Assembly (NCBI GenBank): GCA_022113835.1
Contig: JAILWY010000021.1
Location: 1,488,001-1,552,000, forward strand
Length of the DNA: 64,000 nucleotides
Source of the DNA: Atopsyche davidsoni
Taxonomy: Eukaryota > Arthropoda > Insecta > Trichoptera > Hydrobiosidae
Direction: 5' to 3'
In this document: piece by piece, positions 40,843-51,721 of the stretch
Layout: each line of letters begins with the position of its first letter
How positions within the stretch are numbered: position 1 is the stretch's first letter
The notes under the pieces: generated by a model
Databases searched by the model: none
Seen by the model: the letters and a program-made list of their open reading frames with translations, nothing else
What the model was told of the DNA's origin: nothing
Position numbers and translations under genes: made by a program

Positions 40843-41557
40843 CGCAAAAATATCAGGTAGACATTCACATAGCTTTCACCTCACCAGTCCTATCGCAAAA
40901 ATAAAAAATAGACTTTTACATAGCTTTCACATTACTTTTACCGACGCAAAAACATAAGATAGATTTTCACATAGCTTTCGCCTCACTTGTTTTACCGCAA
41001 AAATATCAGATAGACTTTCACATAGCATTCACCTCACTTTTATCAACGCAAAAATATCAGACTCACTTTCGCATAGCTTTCTCTTCACTTGTTCTACCGC
41101 AAAAAATATCAGAGACACTTTCACATAGTTTTCGCCTCACTTATTTTACCGCAAAAATATCAGATAGACTTTCACATAGCTTTCACTTCACTTTTAACAA
41201 CGCAAAAATATCAGAGACACTTCACATTGCTTTCACCTCACTTTTACCACCGCAAAAATATCAAATAGACTTTCACATAGCTCTCACCTCACTTTTTATC
41301 AACGCAAAAGTATCAGACTCACTTTCACATAGCTTTCTCCTGACTTGTTCTACCGCAAAAATATCAGAGACACTTTCACATCGCTTTCGCTTCACTTGTT
41401 TGACCGCAAAAAAGTCAAATAGACTTTTACGTGGCTTTCACCTCACTTTTATCAACGCAAAAATATCAGACTCACTTTCACATAGCTTTCTCCTCATTTG
41501 TTCTACCGCAAAAATATCAGATATACTTTCACATAGCTTTCACCTCACTTGTACTAC
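40843..41557. repeat. Minisatellite: 14 units of 51 bp with higher-order pattern
   Basis: Units begin at the recurring CGCAAAAATATCAG motif at 40843, 40894, 40945, 40996, 41047, 41098, 41150, 41201, 41251, 41303, 41354, 41405, 41456 and 41507, a period of 50-52 bp. Each carries CTTTCACATAGCTTTC and then CCTCACTT. Units fall into three types by the sequence after ATCAG: ATAGAC (A), ACTCAC (B) and AGACAC (C). The order from the fourth unit is approximately A-B-C-A-C-A-B-C-A-B-A, a partial 153-bp higher-order repeat. Because 51 is a multiple of three, a 17-codon repeat frame is possible, but no long protein results. Confidence 0.95.
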
Positions 41558-42428
41558 ATTTTTATTAGTTTTCTTGTTTATTTCTTTGCTACAATAGATA
41601 AATAAATTATATTATCCTTTAGATTTATTGTTGTTTGTATCATTATTTTTAAAACATAAAATAATGAATGATAGATAGTTAGCAAAATAAAATAAGTGTG
41701 TAGTAACAATCTTACACTGAAATGACGTGCGATTACTTTACCAAAGTAGGGGTTGCTGCGATAATTCAAATTGAGTCTCCTATCAGTGACCGGAAAGTAG
41801 TTGTGGGGTCACTCCAGGGATGACCAGCGCACCCCCGTTTATTGCTCCTCGGGGAGGGTAGGTCCGGCCGAGCCAGGGGCAGTGTAAGCTTTCAAGTGTT
41901 GCATTTCAGTGAAGAAATTTGAATTGTTTTCGTGTATTAATTTTAATGATTACGTTATAAAGTGATACTTATTGCAGTTTGTATCAAAAACCAATTATTT
42001 TTAACGACCTTCGTTTTTGCAGACAGTGTATAAATAAAAAGTATAGCAGTCCAGCGATGACAGTGATAATACAACGCATAGGCGGCTCAAACCCTCTATA
42101 CTCTTATTGAAGTCTGTTTCTGTAATTATAATGCCACCAAGTCAGCCGTAAAAACTCAATACACTTATCTCTAGCATATTTTCTGTACAAATCTGCACCG
42201 AATAGAACCAAGAATTAAGTTTCGCGCCAGTTTCGGTTTAATTGACATTTAAAACAAAACACAGAGACTCCAATAAACGAAAGTAGCGCATCTTCCCTTA
42301 ATTGCTATTTACCGCTAATAGCGCCCCAACCCTTCCGAGAATACCGGGATTCTTTCGCTAAATACCTAAAATACATAAAGAAAATACTTTGTGAAAGCGA
42401 TACCATAGTCTGTTCTAACAGAAACTAC

Positions 42429-42464
42429 TGCTTAATACAAAAGCATAAGTTTTTGTATTAAGCA
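42429..42464. repeat. Perfect 14-bp hairpin
   Basis: TGCTTAATACAAAA (42429-42442) and TTTTGTATTAAGCA (42451-42464) are exact reverse complements with an 8-base loop. No gene is adjacent. Confidence 0.9.
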
Positions 42465-43461
42465 CCCTGGAAAAAAGTTTTATAACAATTTTTAAATTAA
42501 AGTAACGTGGGCAGTAAAAAATACTGTAAATATATTTTTTTACAATAGCTACTTAAATACGACATAAATCAGTAGTGTGTCGAGTTGAATTCAATTGCTG
42601 AAACCTCAAATGTAGAAATCTTAAATAACAATCAAGATCATATAGATTTATAGTTTATCTTTATCATATTACCTTTATATTGACTGGTATATTTGAGTTT
42701 TAAAATTAATATTTTTTAATTATTTTAAACTCAATTTATAGTTTTGTGCCTAGATTAACAAGTACACATGATTTGTTTTTTAAATGAAATATTTTCGCTC
42801 ACAAAGCGAATGAGTTGAAATCGAAGCGCTTGGAGTATATATTATTTATTAGGTTTTTTTTGTGGGGTTATTCTTGCGGTCGTTTCTCGCAGAACCGACT
42901 GTGGGTATGTAGGAGCTCGCGAGGCGGTCCCTCGACTTACTTCTGTTAATTGCTTTAATTGGGCGAGGTTGGGTATTAGAGGATTTGGCGGTACGGATGG
43001 CACGGAGGCGAGCGTCGCGGCCGCCGGCGTAACAAGACGGATCTCCCTGCAGGGGGGGCCTTCATGCGCGGTGCTCATCACCGACCTACATCGAAACATC
43101 TTCCGAAGCTTTGATAAAATAAAATCACACGTCCATTTGAAGCAGAATAACTGGTGCAACAGACAAATGTACATAAAAAAAAAAGTATTCCAAGAAAATA
43201 TGCTTAGTAAAATTAACATTTACATAATTGTGTTGTATAACATCAGTAAATTATTGTTGCTTATTTTATAGTAATTTTAAGAAATGCGAACATAACACGT
43301 CAAAATAATAATAAATAAAAATATTTCACTGAACAAGGTGCCCACCTCCCGCCACTGGATTGTCACCTAAAAAGCACACAGCGGCCTGCCCGGCGAATAC
43401 TTGTCAAATGAAACGAAAAGTCAACTTCGAATTACGAAACTCAAGTGGCGTCTCGCGGCGA

Positions 43462-43494
43462 GGGGGGGAGGGGGGGGGGAGGGGGCGGGCGGGC
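43462..43494 (+). repeat. G-tract block (potential G-quadruplex)
   Basis: Runs of seven, ten and five G separated by single A are followed by GGGC repeats. The plus strand meets the usual four-run G-quadruplex pattern. Confidence 0.85.
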
Positions 43495-43709
43495 GAAGAA
43501 AATTTAAAGGAAGCGGTCTCGGAATAAAGGGAGAGCATTCCTTTCCGTGCGGTTAAACCCAGCGACATCTCCCGCCGCCTAGATAAGTCACACGGCTTAC
43601 AAAGAGGCGACTTTCTCCGAGTTAATTAAAACGATCAAATCCCAAAAGGCAGGTTTTATATAAATAACTATTGTACAGGAGCGCCCCGAGGATTGCGCGT
43701 CGGCTTATG

Positions 43710-43751
43710 CCCCCGCCCCCGCCCCCGCCCCCGCCCCCTCCCCCGCCCCCG
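43710..43751 (-). repeat. (CCCCCG)n tract
   Basis: Seven runs of four to six C are separated by G or T, in near-perfect 6-bp period. The minus strand is a potential G-quadruplex and the plus strand an i-motif. It lies about 215 bp from an opposite-strand G block. Confidence 0.9.
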
Positions 43752-44679
43752 AGCCTCCGCTCCACAGACGGCGTGAGATTTTTGCTTCAGATTCAGTAGA
43801 TTTATTGTGTATCTTTTGAATTTGCGGAATTTGTTGCTGCTTTATTGCGAGCGATGCGTTACGATTTAATTAAAGACATTTACTGCTTCTTAAACCTTTC
43901 GCATTAATTGGGTACGTATTAAGAAATTAGCCGTTTCTTTTGAGCGTTGACGAATGGATTACGAACAGCTTAAATAACAGCACGATTCTACGGTTTCTAG
44001 ATCTGTAAACATGTACGAAAAGTTGACTTTTTTACAAATCAACATTTGCGTTTTTAAATTTAAATTAAAAGCATCATTACAACACCGTATGAACGTACTA
44101 TTTACCAATTAACAATCATTCATCAAGAGTTTGAAATTTTAAGCTGTTGAAAACATACAGGCAACATAATTAACGAATAAAAGAAAGAAGCAAACATGAA
44201 ACGTTTGGAGAATGTTGCAGTACAATTATATACTTTTTACTTTTCTGGGCATGTTGAGTCAAGTACTAGCATGTAGTATGATATAAAGAACTAGCTGGTT
44301 TAATAATTTTATTTTCTTTTTGCGGCATATATCAATATCATTTTTAAAACTTCCAATCATCTAAACAAGTTTTTTAAATTGAAAAAATATTAAAATAAAT
44401 ACGAATCGCTGTTATATTATGTGTTTATTGATTGATGAACACTCATATCAGAATATATTTCAATTTGTAGGGAGCAATTCACAAATCTCTTTTATTACTT
44501 TTTAGTGCCCTTATGTTTAAGAGGACTATAAAATTTACGGGCTAAATTTTTAAGAATTTATTTTTATATAGACGGTCACTCAAATCGGTTATAAACCGTT
44601 AATTATGATTAATTTAACAACGCATAATAACACTGCGACATGCCTTCACAAAAACGTCTTCTTTAAGGGAGGCGTTACT

Positions 44680-45060
44680 TTTTCTATGAATGGCGCTCTT
44701 ATAGTGCGCCCAGTTTGCGATGGCAGGACGAAGGGCCGTTTTATTGAAATTTTATAGGTAATTTGTGAGTGAGTCCGTAAGAACCGAGGCAGAGCCGCCG
44801 TTAAACATGGCGGCCATGAAACGTCACCCGCGCCTCGCAGGGCACTTGATTACAATTACGGCTTCATCGTCGTTAATAACTCGTTGCCGTATATATTTAC
44901 GTTGATTGTTTACGATGTGATTATGGCGGCCTATAAGGGTTGTGTTTAAGGGCCAATAAAGAATATCTGCCGGGCGGGAGCGGGCCGTTTTTAATCTCCA
45001 TTAAAATTCACTATTGTCGCCGCCAGATGCGTGCGGACGCACTATACTCGCCGGTTTATT
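44680..45060. promoter_or_regulatory. CpG-rich island with YY1/Pho-like ATGGCGGCC motifs
   Basis: The island holds CATGGCGGCCATG (44806-44818, a perfect odd palindrome) and ATGGCGGCC (44933-44941), with weaker ATGGC cores near 44689 and 44719. ATGGC/GCCAT is the core recognised by YY1 and its insect homologue Pho (family knowledge). The cluster may be a promoter or a Polycomb-type regulatory element. No transcript can be shown from the sequence. Confidence 0.4.
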
Positions 45061-46518
45061 TGCGTTTTTATACTTGGAGAAGTGCGCATTAACTGCTAAT
45101 CGCAGCTTTGCGAAAGAAATGACCGACGGTACTCGAGTCACACTTACTAATTATTATTGTGCGATAAAATAATCACAATAACGACGAAAACTTGTAGGTC
45201 ACTGACAGAGTTGAAAGCAGCTTAATTAAAAAGTACATAATAATATTTAAACACGCGTGTAAACAAAGTACAATCAAATAAAATTCATCATAAAACTTAA
45301 AAGCAAGTAAAAACCATTCTCGACGCACAGCCTATCCGTTAAGTTATTGAAATCGAAAGGAAAATTAATAATACCTGATAAAATTACTCTTCAAAGAAAA
45401 CCACCTCAAATACACTTCTTTGAAAATAGTCAATCATCTCACTTAGTCAGACCTCCCTAAAGATTGTTCCCCGAATTAGCATGACTCATGAAAACAAAAA
45501 TATTTCATTCATTTTTAAACAGTTGGTCACAAGGGCTGATCGGGTCTGTCAAAAACAAATAAAGTAAACAAGTATAGTATAGCACAATGTGTTATCGTTT
45601 TTATGTCAAATATAATTTTATAGGCCAGAGTCGGAAAAAAGTACTCCATGCGAGTAGTGTCAGATGCAAGCGCACCATCAATAGCTCCACGTTGGCCAAT
45701 AAGTATGCGGGTGTAAGAGAGTCGTTACAAATAGTGTTATGATCGGCGTGTCCAGATGTGAATTGGCCGTCCGCACTCACAGCGAGTGTGTCCGTTCGTG
45801 TCTTCATAATTTTTAATTGCATGTGTACGGTAAACGTCCTGCTGGTTGAATAGAGTTACCACCAGATCATCTGGTGCGTCATTCAACTAGGCCAAAGCGT
45901 GTATACAAAATATATAACCCACATATAAAATATGACGCATTAACAAAGACGTAAAGAATACTTTGCTTATTTTCGGCTAATATCGAGTAGTTGGTACATT
46001 AAAACACGTTTGCACGGTCAAACAATATTTAAAAAAAAAAATCCAAGGTAATATGTAATCACAAAAATAATACCATTCAAAACTAATAAAAAATATTATC
46101 ATAGAGCTTTAAATTCCTGAGATCGCAAAATTTTCAACAAACCGTTATTTTATTATGAAACGTGGCAATCTGCACCAAGAATCATAACTCATCAATAAAA
46201 AAAAAACATTTCCAAGCTAGCTGATTAGATGGTAAAAACTTCTGATTAAACATAGTTTACTTATGCCTGTGATGGAGATGGTGATAACGTTTTATGAAAG
46301 TCCTACGTCAGTCCGTCGATTTTATTGTTTTCAATGTGTTTTGGAATCCAGAATATATGTAGTAAAAAACTAATTTTCTGGTTGCCTAGATAAATCTTGT
46401 GTTTTACGTTTATAGAGCTTTTAGATTCGACACCCTTTAGTTTAATGTCTCTCACGTATTTGCTGTAACATATACTGACAATTCAAATGCAGCAGTGTTT
46501 ACCATTTCCATTCTTATC

Positions 46519-46796
46519 CGGCTACACACGGTGTGACAAAACTGATAATTTAAGTAGTAATTAGCCTGTTTTGCGTTGTTTATTTATGTAAAACCATAAA
46601 AAAAAAACTAGCAAAAAGAAGGGATGAAATTAGGTTATTGAAAATTGCTGGTATACAAATGATAACCGAATAGTAACTATCAAATAGTGTTCTTTAGCGA
46701 TGTTCATTGGAAAAACCATAAAAAATGCTAAAAGTATATGTATGCTATTGGTTTATTACAAATCGATTATAAGTTGTGTCGCTGTACGTGTAGCCG
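46519..46796. mobile_element. Small inverted-repeat element, family CTACACACG, copy B
   Basis: The left end is CGGCTACACACGGTGTGACA and the right end, reverse-complemented, is CGGCTACACGTACAGCGACA. The imperfect terminal inverted repeat is about 30 bp, reaching a GATAAT/TATAAT motif. The core of about 220 bp is AT-rich without a coding frame. This is the longest and clearest copy. Confidence 0.65.
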
Positions 46797-47818
46797 ACTA
46801 ATAGGCCATTCCCACATGCCACTGAAATCAATACAACAAGTCTGTTCTCAGAGTTCTAGCCTAGAGACATTTACTCGTATTTTAAATGAGATACACTGAA
46901 GTCTCGCGGCCAGTCCGTCTCGCAGACATATTAGTGCCCCCATCGGCTCTAGTCGTATGTATGCCCACATGTGACACGCAATGCCATCGCAGAGTTAACA
47001 GGGGTCAAGTGTCCCGCGGTGCTGTGGGGGGAGCTCCTCCTCCAGGCGCGGGAGATTACCGAGTGACGTCATAACCCATCACCGCTTTAATTGCAGTTTT
47101 AACAAGTAGGAAATGCACACCATGAATAGATTTTATTTAAAATTATTATTAATATACCCAGAGATATTCGATTCTTTAAAGCGACATTAAAAAAATTTTA
47201 AAGTTGGCATCTGAAATCGGTATCAACGGATTCTTATAACCGTTGTTAGAACGTATCAGTTTGTGATACAATTCATAAAAGGTTGATTATAGATGCATTT
47301 CCTATAGATTATAGAAGAACTTCGATAACTTTTAACCGATAGTTAGGCGGTCGAGTATACATTTACGTCTGTTTACGTGAATTTGCGGTGCCATTTCATG
47401 TGTCTGTGCAAATTGAATTACAACATACAACATACAGCATACAAGTTAAACTCTCATAACGCAAGTTTTAGCTGTGCGTATTATATGCCAGTTAAGTACA
47501 ATACACAGAACTTTCGGTGATAAATACATCACTTAAATATTATAATTTCATTTGATACCCATAAAGCTTTCAATCGGACTGAAAACGCTGGACGTTTGTG
47601 TAATTCGATTGTGTTGCATTACCCAGATCGACGTACTCAAGCAAAGCGTTGAGTTAAAACCTCCACAAGATTTAGTACCAAGCAGATCTATTTACCACAT
47701 CAAACACTCCACAGACCACTCCAGCCACTCCTGAAGAGGTACATTAAGCTAATCGGTACCAGTTTATAAAATAAGACGTAACCTACTTTAATTTTAATTT
47801 AAAATAAAAAATACAGCA
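46797..47818. other. Non-coding stretch with a GC-rich island
   Basis: No gene seen. An island at about 46890-47090 includes TGACGTCA at 47064-47071. A short (ACATACA)-type repeat lies at about 47423-47445. The rest is AT-rich. Confidence 0.5.
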
Positions 47819-47916
47819 GTCTACACATGCTGTGACATAACCGACAATTGAACGGTGATATGTCAATAGTATTGCCTTAAAACTTCTAAACGTCAGTTGT
47901 GTCGCAGCGTGTATAT
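47819..47916. mobile_element. Small inverted-repeat element, family CTACACACG, copy C
   Basis: The left end TACACATGCTGTGACATAAC and the reverse-complemented right end TATACACGCTGCGACACAAC match over 24 bp, and every difference is a transition. Only about 50 bp separates the arms, so the whole element can fold into one hairpin. It is likely a deletion derivative of the family. Confidence 0.65.
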
Positions 47917-49007
47917 ACACAGCTTAGGAATTACGTGCAATTAATATATGACTTTTTGAAGACTAAAATTAATCAATCAATCAAAAAAAAGCTCAAATAT
48001 AGGCAAATAATATTTTTAATAATTTTAATAGGTTCAGTGTGTAATTTTTAGCTGCTGAAGCCAAGTTAGCACTTAAGTAGTTTATCTCGCGGGCTCCGGC
48101 CAATTACTTTGATGTTTGCCCGGTTTATGGGCGGCGTGGACTCGATAGAATATCGCCTTGCAGCCTAATCTTTATGTCGCTACCTACGCCGGCGCCATCT
48201 TGCGGCATAAATCTTGTTATAAATTCAAATCGATGTGTGTGTAAGCCGAGATTAATTATTGAAGTTACACTGGAGATACGAGAAGGATACGCCGAAGCCG
48301 CCTCTGCACAGATGCCCGAACAAGTGTTAATAAAATTGAATATTTTGAACACAACATTGTATACACGATGATGTTAATGCACTGTTCTTTTATTATTTTT
48401 TAGTTAAAAAAAAAATATATATATATATATATTTATCAACCTATTACAAAGAATCTGTATAAGGCCGCGTGAAGTTGTGGTTATTATACGTTTTCTTATC
48501 AGTAATTTTTAAGGAATAATCATTCCCTGATAATTGTTTCAGTACTAATGCTAAAGAGTCGGAAAAATAACGCATTAAGAAAAACGTGTGCAAAAGGCGT
48601 TAAAATGTCTAAAATATAAGGTTTAAACTAAACACGCCTCCGGCATATTTAGTTTGAGGTGGCTCAGAATATACACGTGTAGGCTATACTCATACGAAAC
48701 TCTATTAATGGATTCTGTAGACATTATGAGGCTGATTGGATGCTATAGTGAATAATGTTCACTACACGTATATTAAAATAAAGCATTAAAGAGAAAGTTT
48801 TAATTTAAAAAAATTGTACACATTATCTTGTGGATTGGATTGTAGTGATTTATAATAACAAATCAGCTATTTAACATATTACCTAAATAAATAACATTAT
48901 AATTCGATTGCACGTTGTGTCGTAGCGTGGATAGCGAAAATCGACAACGAAGAAGCCTTACGAAAATACGATGGAGTAAAGTCGACGGAGATAAGACGCG
49001 GGCCTAC
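47917..49007. other. Probable intron 3' of the coding exon, with a GC-rich island
   Basis: In the minus-strand direction this is intron downstream of the exon's donor. It holds an island at about 48080-48320 containing CGCCATCTTG (48193-48202, YY1/Pho-like in reverse), a short (AT)n tract near 48413-48431, and a lone copy of the CTACACACG-family end at about 48906-48934. No further exon could be supported. Confidence 0.5.
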
Positions 49008-49691
49008 CTTTGTCGGTTGGGGCAGCTGACGCGGCTGAGGGGGCGGACAAGCTGGCGGGGATGATGAGCACAGCGTTGTTCCTCTGCAGGTACTCCTGGA
49101 GAGTCAGGAATCCTCCACTCCCGTTCGCCACGGCCGCGCTGCAGACGCCGCTCAGATTTATCTTCTTGGCACCCAGCTCGGAAGTCGACGAAGACACATT
49201 GTTGGCACTCGCCCGCGTGTCGCCTACAATCGCATTATTGTTATTATTATTGTTCAGCTTCGCCGTGTCCTTTTTGACTATTTGTATTCTCACTAAGGCC
49301 GGCAGGGCGAGAGCGCTGGCCACCCTGGGCCTCGGCTTCTCTATCACGTGCTCCGGGATTTGGTTCACGTCGTCCACTTCGTTCGCTCGGGACGGATCTT
49401 TTATTGTTTTTTGGTTTGCGTCATTAAGTCTTTTTTTCGTTTCGTTTTCTTTTTGTAAAGCTTTTTTGGTGTTTTCGGATTGCTGCTTCTGTCTTGTGTT
49501 TTCCTTGCGTCCGTTTTTGTTCGAAGGTGTCGCTTTGTTTGGGATTCGCGTGTTGTGGTTTTTGTCGGGTTGTTCCGAGGAGGCTGGCGGTTCTCCCGCT
49601 TCCGTGTCCTTCTGGATCGGGTTCATTTTATTGTCGATTGGTTTTTCAAGGTTGATAGACGCTGGACCGATGACTGGAGCGAGAGCATCAG
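49008..49691 (-). CDS. Internal-type exon of an unrecognised protein
   Basis: The minus strand is open from an acceptor (T-rich tract ending TTATTTCAG, exon base 1 at 49691) to a donor (GACAAAG followed by GTAGGC, last exon base 49008). The 684 bp begin with two bases of a split codon and end with one. The peptide is about 228 residues: a start reading ALAPVIGPASINLEKP, about 90 K/N/Q/E/T-rich residues likely disordered, a segment with ALALPALVRIQIV, seven Asn, a Ser/Ala-rich part, GGFLTLQEYLQRNNAVLIIP, and an Ala/Ser-rich end. No domain is recognised. The composition suits a linker in a nuclear regulator (inference). A Met at 49626 could be an initiator if the upstream part is untranslated. 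The opposite strand is also open over the exon (231 codons) but gives an artefact-like hydrophobic product. Confidence 0.72.
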
Positions 49692-50184
49692 CTGAAATAA
49701 GATGAAAAAGTCAAAATTTAAAAAAGCATAAAAAATATTCAAGCCTCTTAAATGTTTTAAAATTAGTTTTCAACGAAAAAAAACTGGTAACATCTTTGTA
49801 AGATTTGCGGACAAAATAATGTTTTTATTTTTATATTAAACCGTATTAATGAAAGTTCATTCTCTTTATTATAAAATAATTTTATCATATTATCATATAA
49901 TATGTGTAAATAATACAAATAAAGTATTATATTTTATATACGTTAGCAGAAATATATGTTTTCATATCCACGTCGTATTTTTGAACATACTTCTTGTTTA
50001 AATTTTAAAAAGTTGTAATATAATTATATTCTATATATTAGACAACGGTGGCAAGTACATGTGGGTGTTCTCGTTATGGACACTTGTTAACAAGTCAACA
50101 AAACTCGAGTATGTGGAGCACAACACAACATTAATATTAATCCCCCGCAAGATGCCGCCCTAATCGCAAGGCTTAGCCCCCATT

Positions 50185-50218
50185 AAGATGGCGGCCGGTG
50201 CCAAGCGGCGGCCATCTT
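50185..50218. promoter_or_regulatory. Inverted pair of YY1/Pho-like sites
   Basis: AAGATGGCGGCC (50185-50196) and GGCGGCCATCTT (50207-50218) face each other across 10 bp. AAGATGGC is the YY1 consensus and contains the Pho core GCCAT in reverse (family knowledge). The pair sits about 500 bp from the exon, inside a GC-rich island. A regulatory role is inferred. Confidence 0.45.
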
Positions 50219-50324
50219 GGATCTCCACCTCTGACTTAATTGGCAAGACGACACCTACTTAGCGCCTCCTTTGTAATAATGATATAAGCTATCGGAGGAC
50301 ATAAAATATCATTAGGTCACCGCC

Positions 50325-50379
50325 GGGGGGGGGGGGGGATGCCGCCGGAAGTCCCCCCCCCCTCCCCCCACACCCCCCG
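50325..50379. repeat. G14/C10 hairpin-forming homopolymer pair
   Basis: A run of 14 G (50325-50338) is followed after 14 bases by 10 C (50353-50362) and further C runs to 50378. The strand can fold into a G:C hairpin, or each run can enter quadruplex or i-motif forms. Runs of this type are also assembly-error prone. Confidence 0.9.
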
Positions 50380-50643
50380 GGCTTGAAAATAACTGAGCTT
50401 ACTGCTGGACGCTTCAGTGCGTGTTAAATGGGAAGTTTGAAGAAGACCTGAGCATCTGCGGATGAAGGGTTACCTTGACAGTAAATTTAATTATTTTTAA
50501 AGAACTTTGATACAGCTGTATTTTTGTATTTTATAAATATATGCAGACAGAAAAAATACTGGAAAACTTATTTACTATTTTGAATAACAAAGTAGAATCA
50601 TAAATTTTGTAAACTAAATACAGTTTACAATATTAAAGATGAT

Positions 50644-51600
50644 GTGATATATTCACAGCGGTTTCAACTTTTGCACAGCAGCGTACGCAAGAAGCATCTC
50701 ATGGGGTTCCTTGAAACTATCTGGGCAAGTTGTCACAGGAACCGTGGAGGAGATAAACGCCCAAGGGCGCCCATGGGGGGTGCGGGGCAAGCGGGGAGAG
50801 CGGTCACACGAGGGCGGGGGATGAAGGACTTCCGGCGTCCTGTCCAGGGACTAATGACTAATTAGGCAAGCCCGCTGGAGAGGGAAGATCCTGCGTCTTT
50901 GATTGTGCGACTCTCTCCGAGTGATATTTTGTTGAATAGTTTCTAGTGTTATCTTCAGATTTAATGTGCCCATTGTAGATATTCAAGAGGTTGTTTAAGT
51001 TTAACCATTAGTGGAAACTAGAAAACAATGTACCTCTATTTCTACTTAGATACTTGACGTTATACACTACTCGAAAATAAAATAAAACTTTGAAAGTTTG
51101 GAAAAATTTAGGAGAAGATATTAATGAACAACTACGTAAGTAATAACTTTTCGTTTACACAAAAAATTGTAATTTGTATTATATCATATCGTATTGTATT
51201 GTATCAAAATATGACATGGATAAAAATAAAAAGTGACATTTTGTATATAATAAGAAAACCTGGGGCAAATGTAATGGATTGTGTGATGATATGTATCAAA
51301 TCATACAAAAAAAAAATATTTCCAAATCAAAACACAAACAGAATGGCCCAGTGTTTTCGTTGGATATTATTCCACGCTCTGTGGCATGACAAGTGCATTG
51401 TGGTACGACATTAGCGCAGAAAGCGCATCACTCAGCAGTGCATTATACATTAAAAGCCACCGTGACGATTGCGCAGATTTCACAAGGGGTAGGTATGAGA
51501 TGATTCCGCGCAGGGGTTGAGAATAAAGGAGGAAAAATTTCCAAGAGACAATGTAGGGGTAATGTAGAAAAGAAAACAATAACATGATGCGGGGATGCAC
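50644..51600. other. Non-coding stretch with a GC island and a GCGCA-rich block
   Basis: No supported gene. An island at about 50700-50920 is followed by AT-rich DNA. A block at about 51370-51600 repeats GCGCA/TGCGC motifs (AGCGCAGAAAGCGCATCACT, GATTGCGCAG, CCGCGCAGGGG) and runs straight into the long TA microsatellite. It resembles an interspersed repeat of unknown type attached to a microsatellite. Confidence 0.45.
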
Positions 51601-51629
51601 TTTTGTTTATAATATATATTATATATGTG

Positions 51630-51721
<92 letters not shown>

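Larger units (their letters stand above)
41558..46518. other. Non-coding stretch with GC-rich islands and a hairpin
   Basis: No supported gene. Islands lie at about 41780-41890, 42880-43080, 43370-43600, 43680-43790, 44640-45060 and 45650-45900. A perfect 14-bp hairpin lies at 42429-42464. Nested inverted repeats lie at 45845-45887 (GTTGAAT...ATTCAAC outside CACCAGAT-C-ATCTGGTG). The open frames on the two strands around 42842-43271 cover the same island and are not convincing as genes. Confidence 0.5.
49692..50643. other. Probable intron 5' of the coding exon
   Basis: Upstream of the acceptor on the minus strand, the DNA is AT-rich to about 50130, followed by the island at about 50140-50400. 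No upstream exon could be recognised. Confidence 0.5.

Noticed and set aside
42842..43271. Overlapping frames of 125 (minus) and 100 (plus) codons
   Set aside because: Both read through the same GC island in opposite directions; composition explains them.
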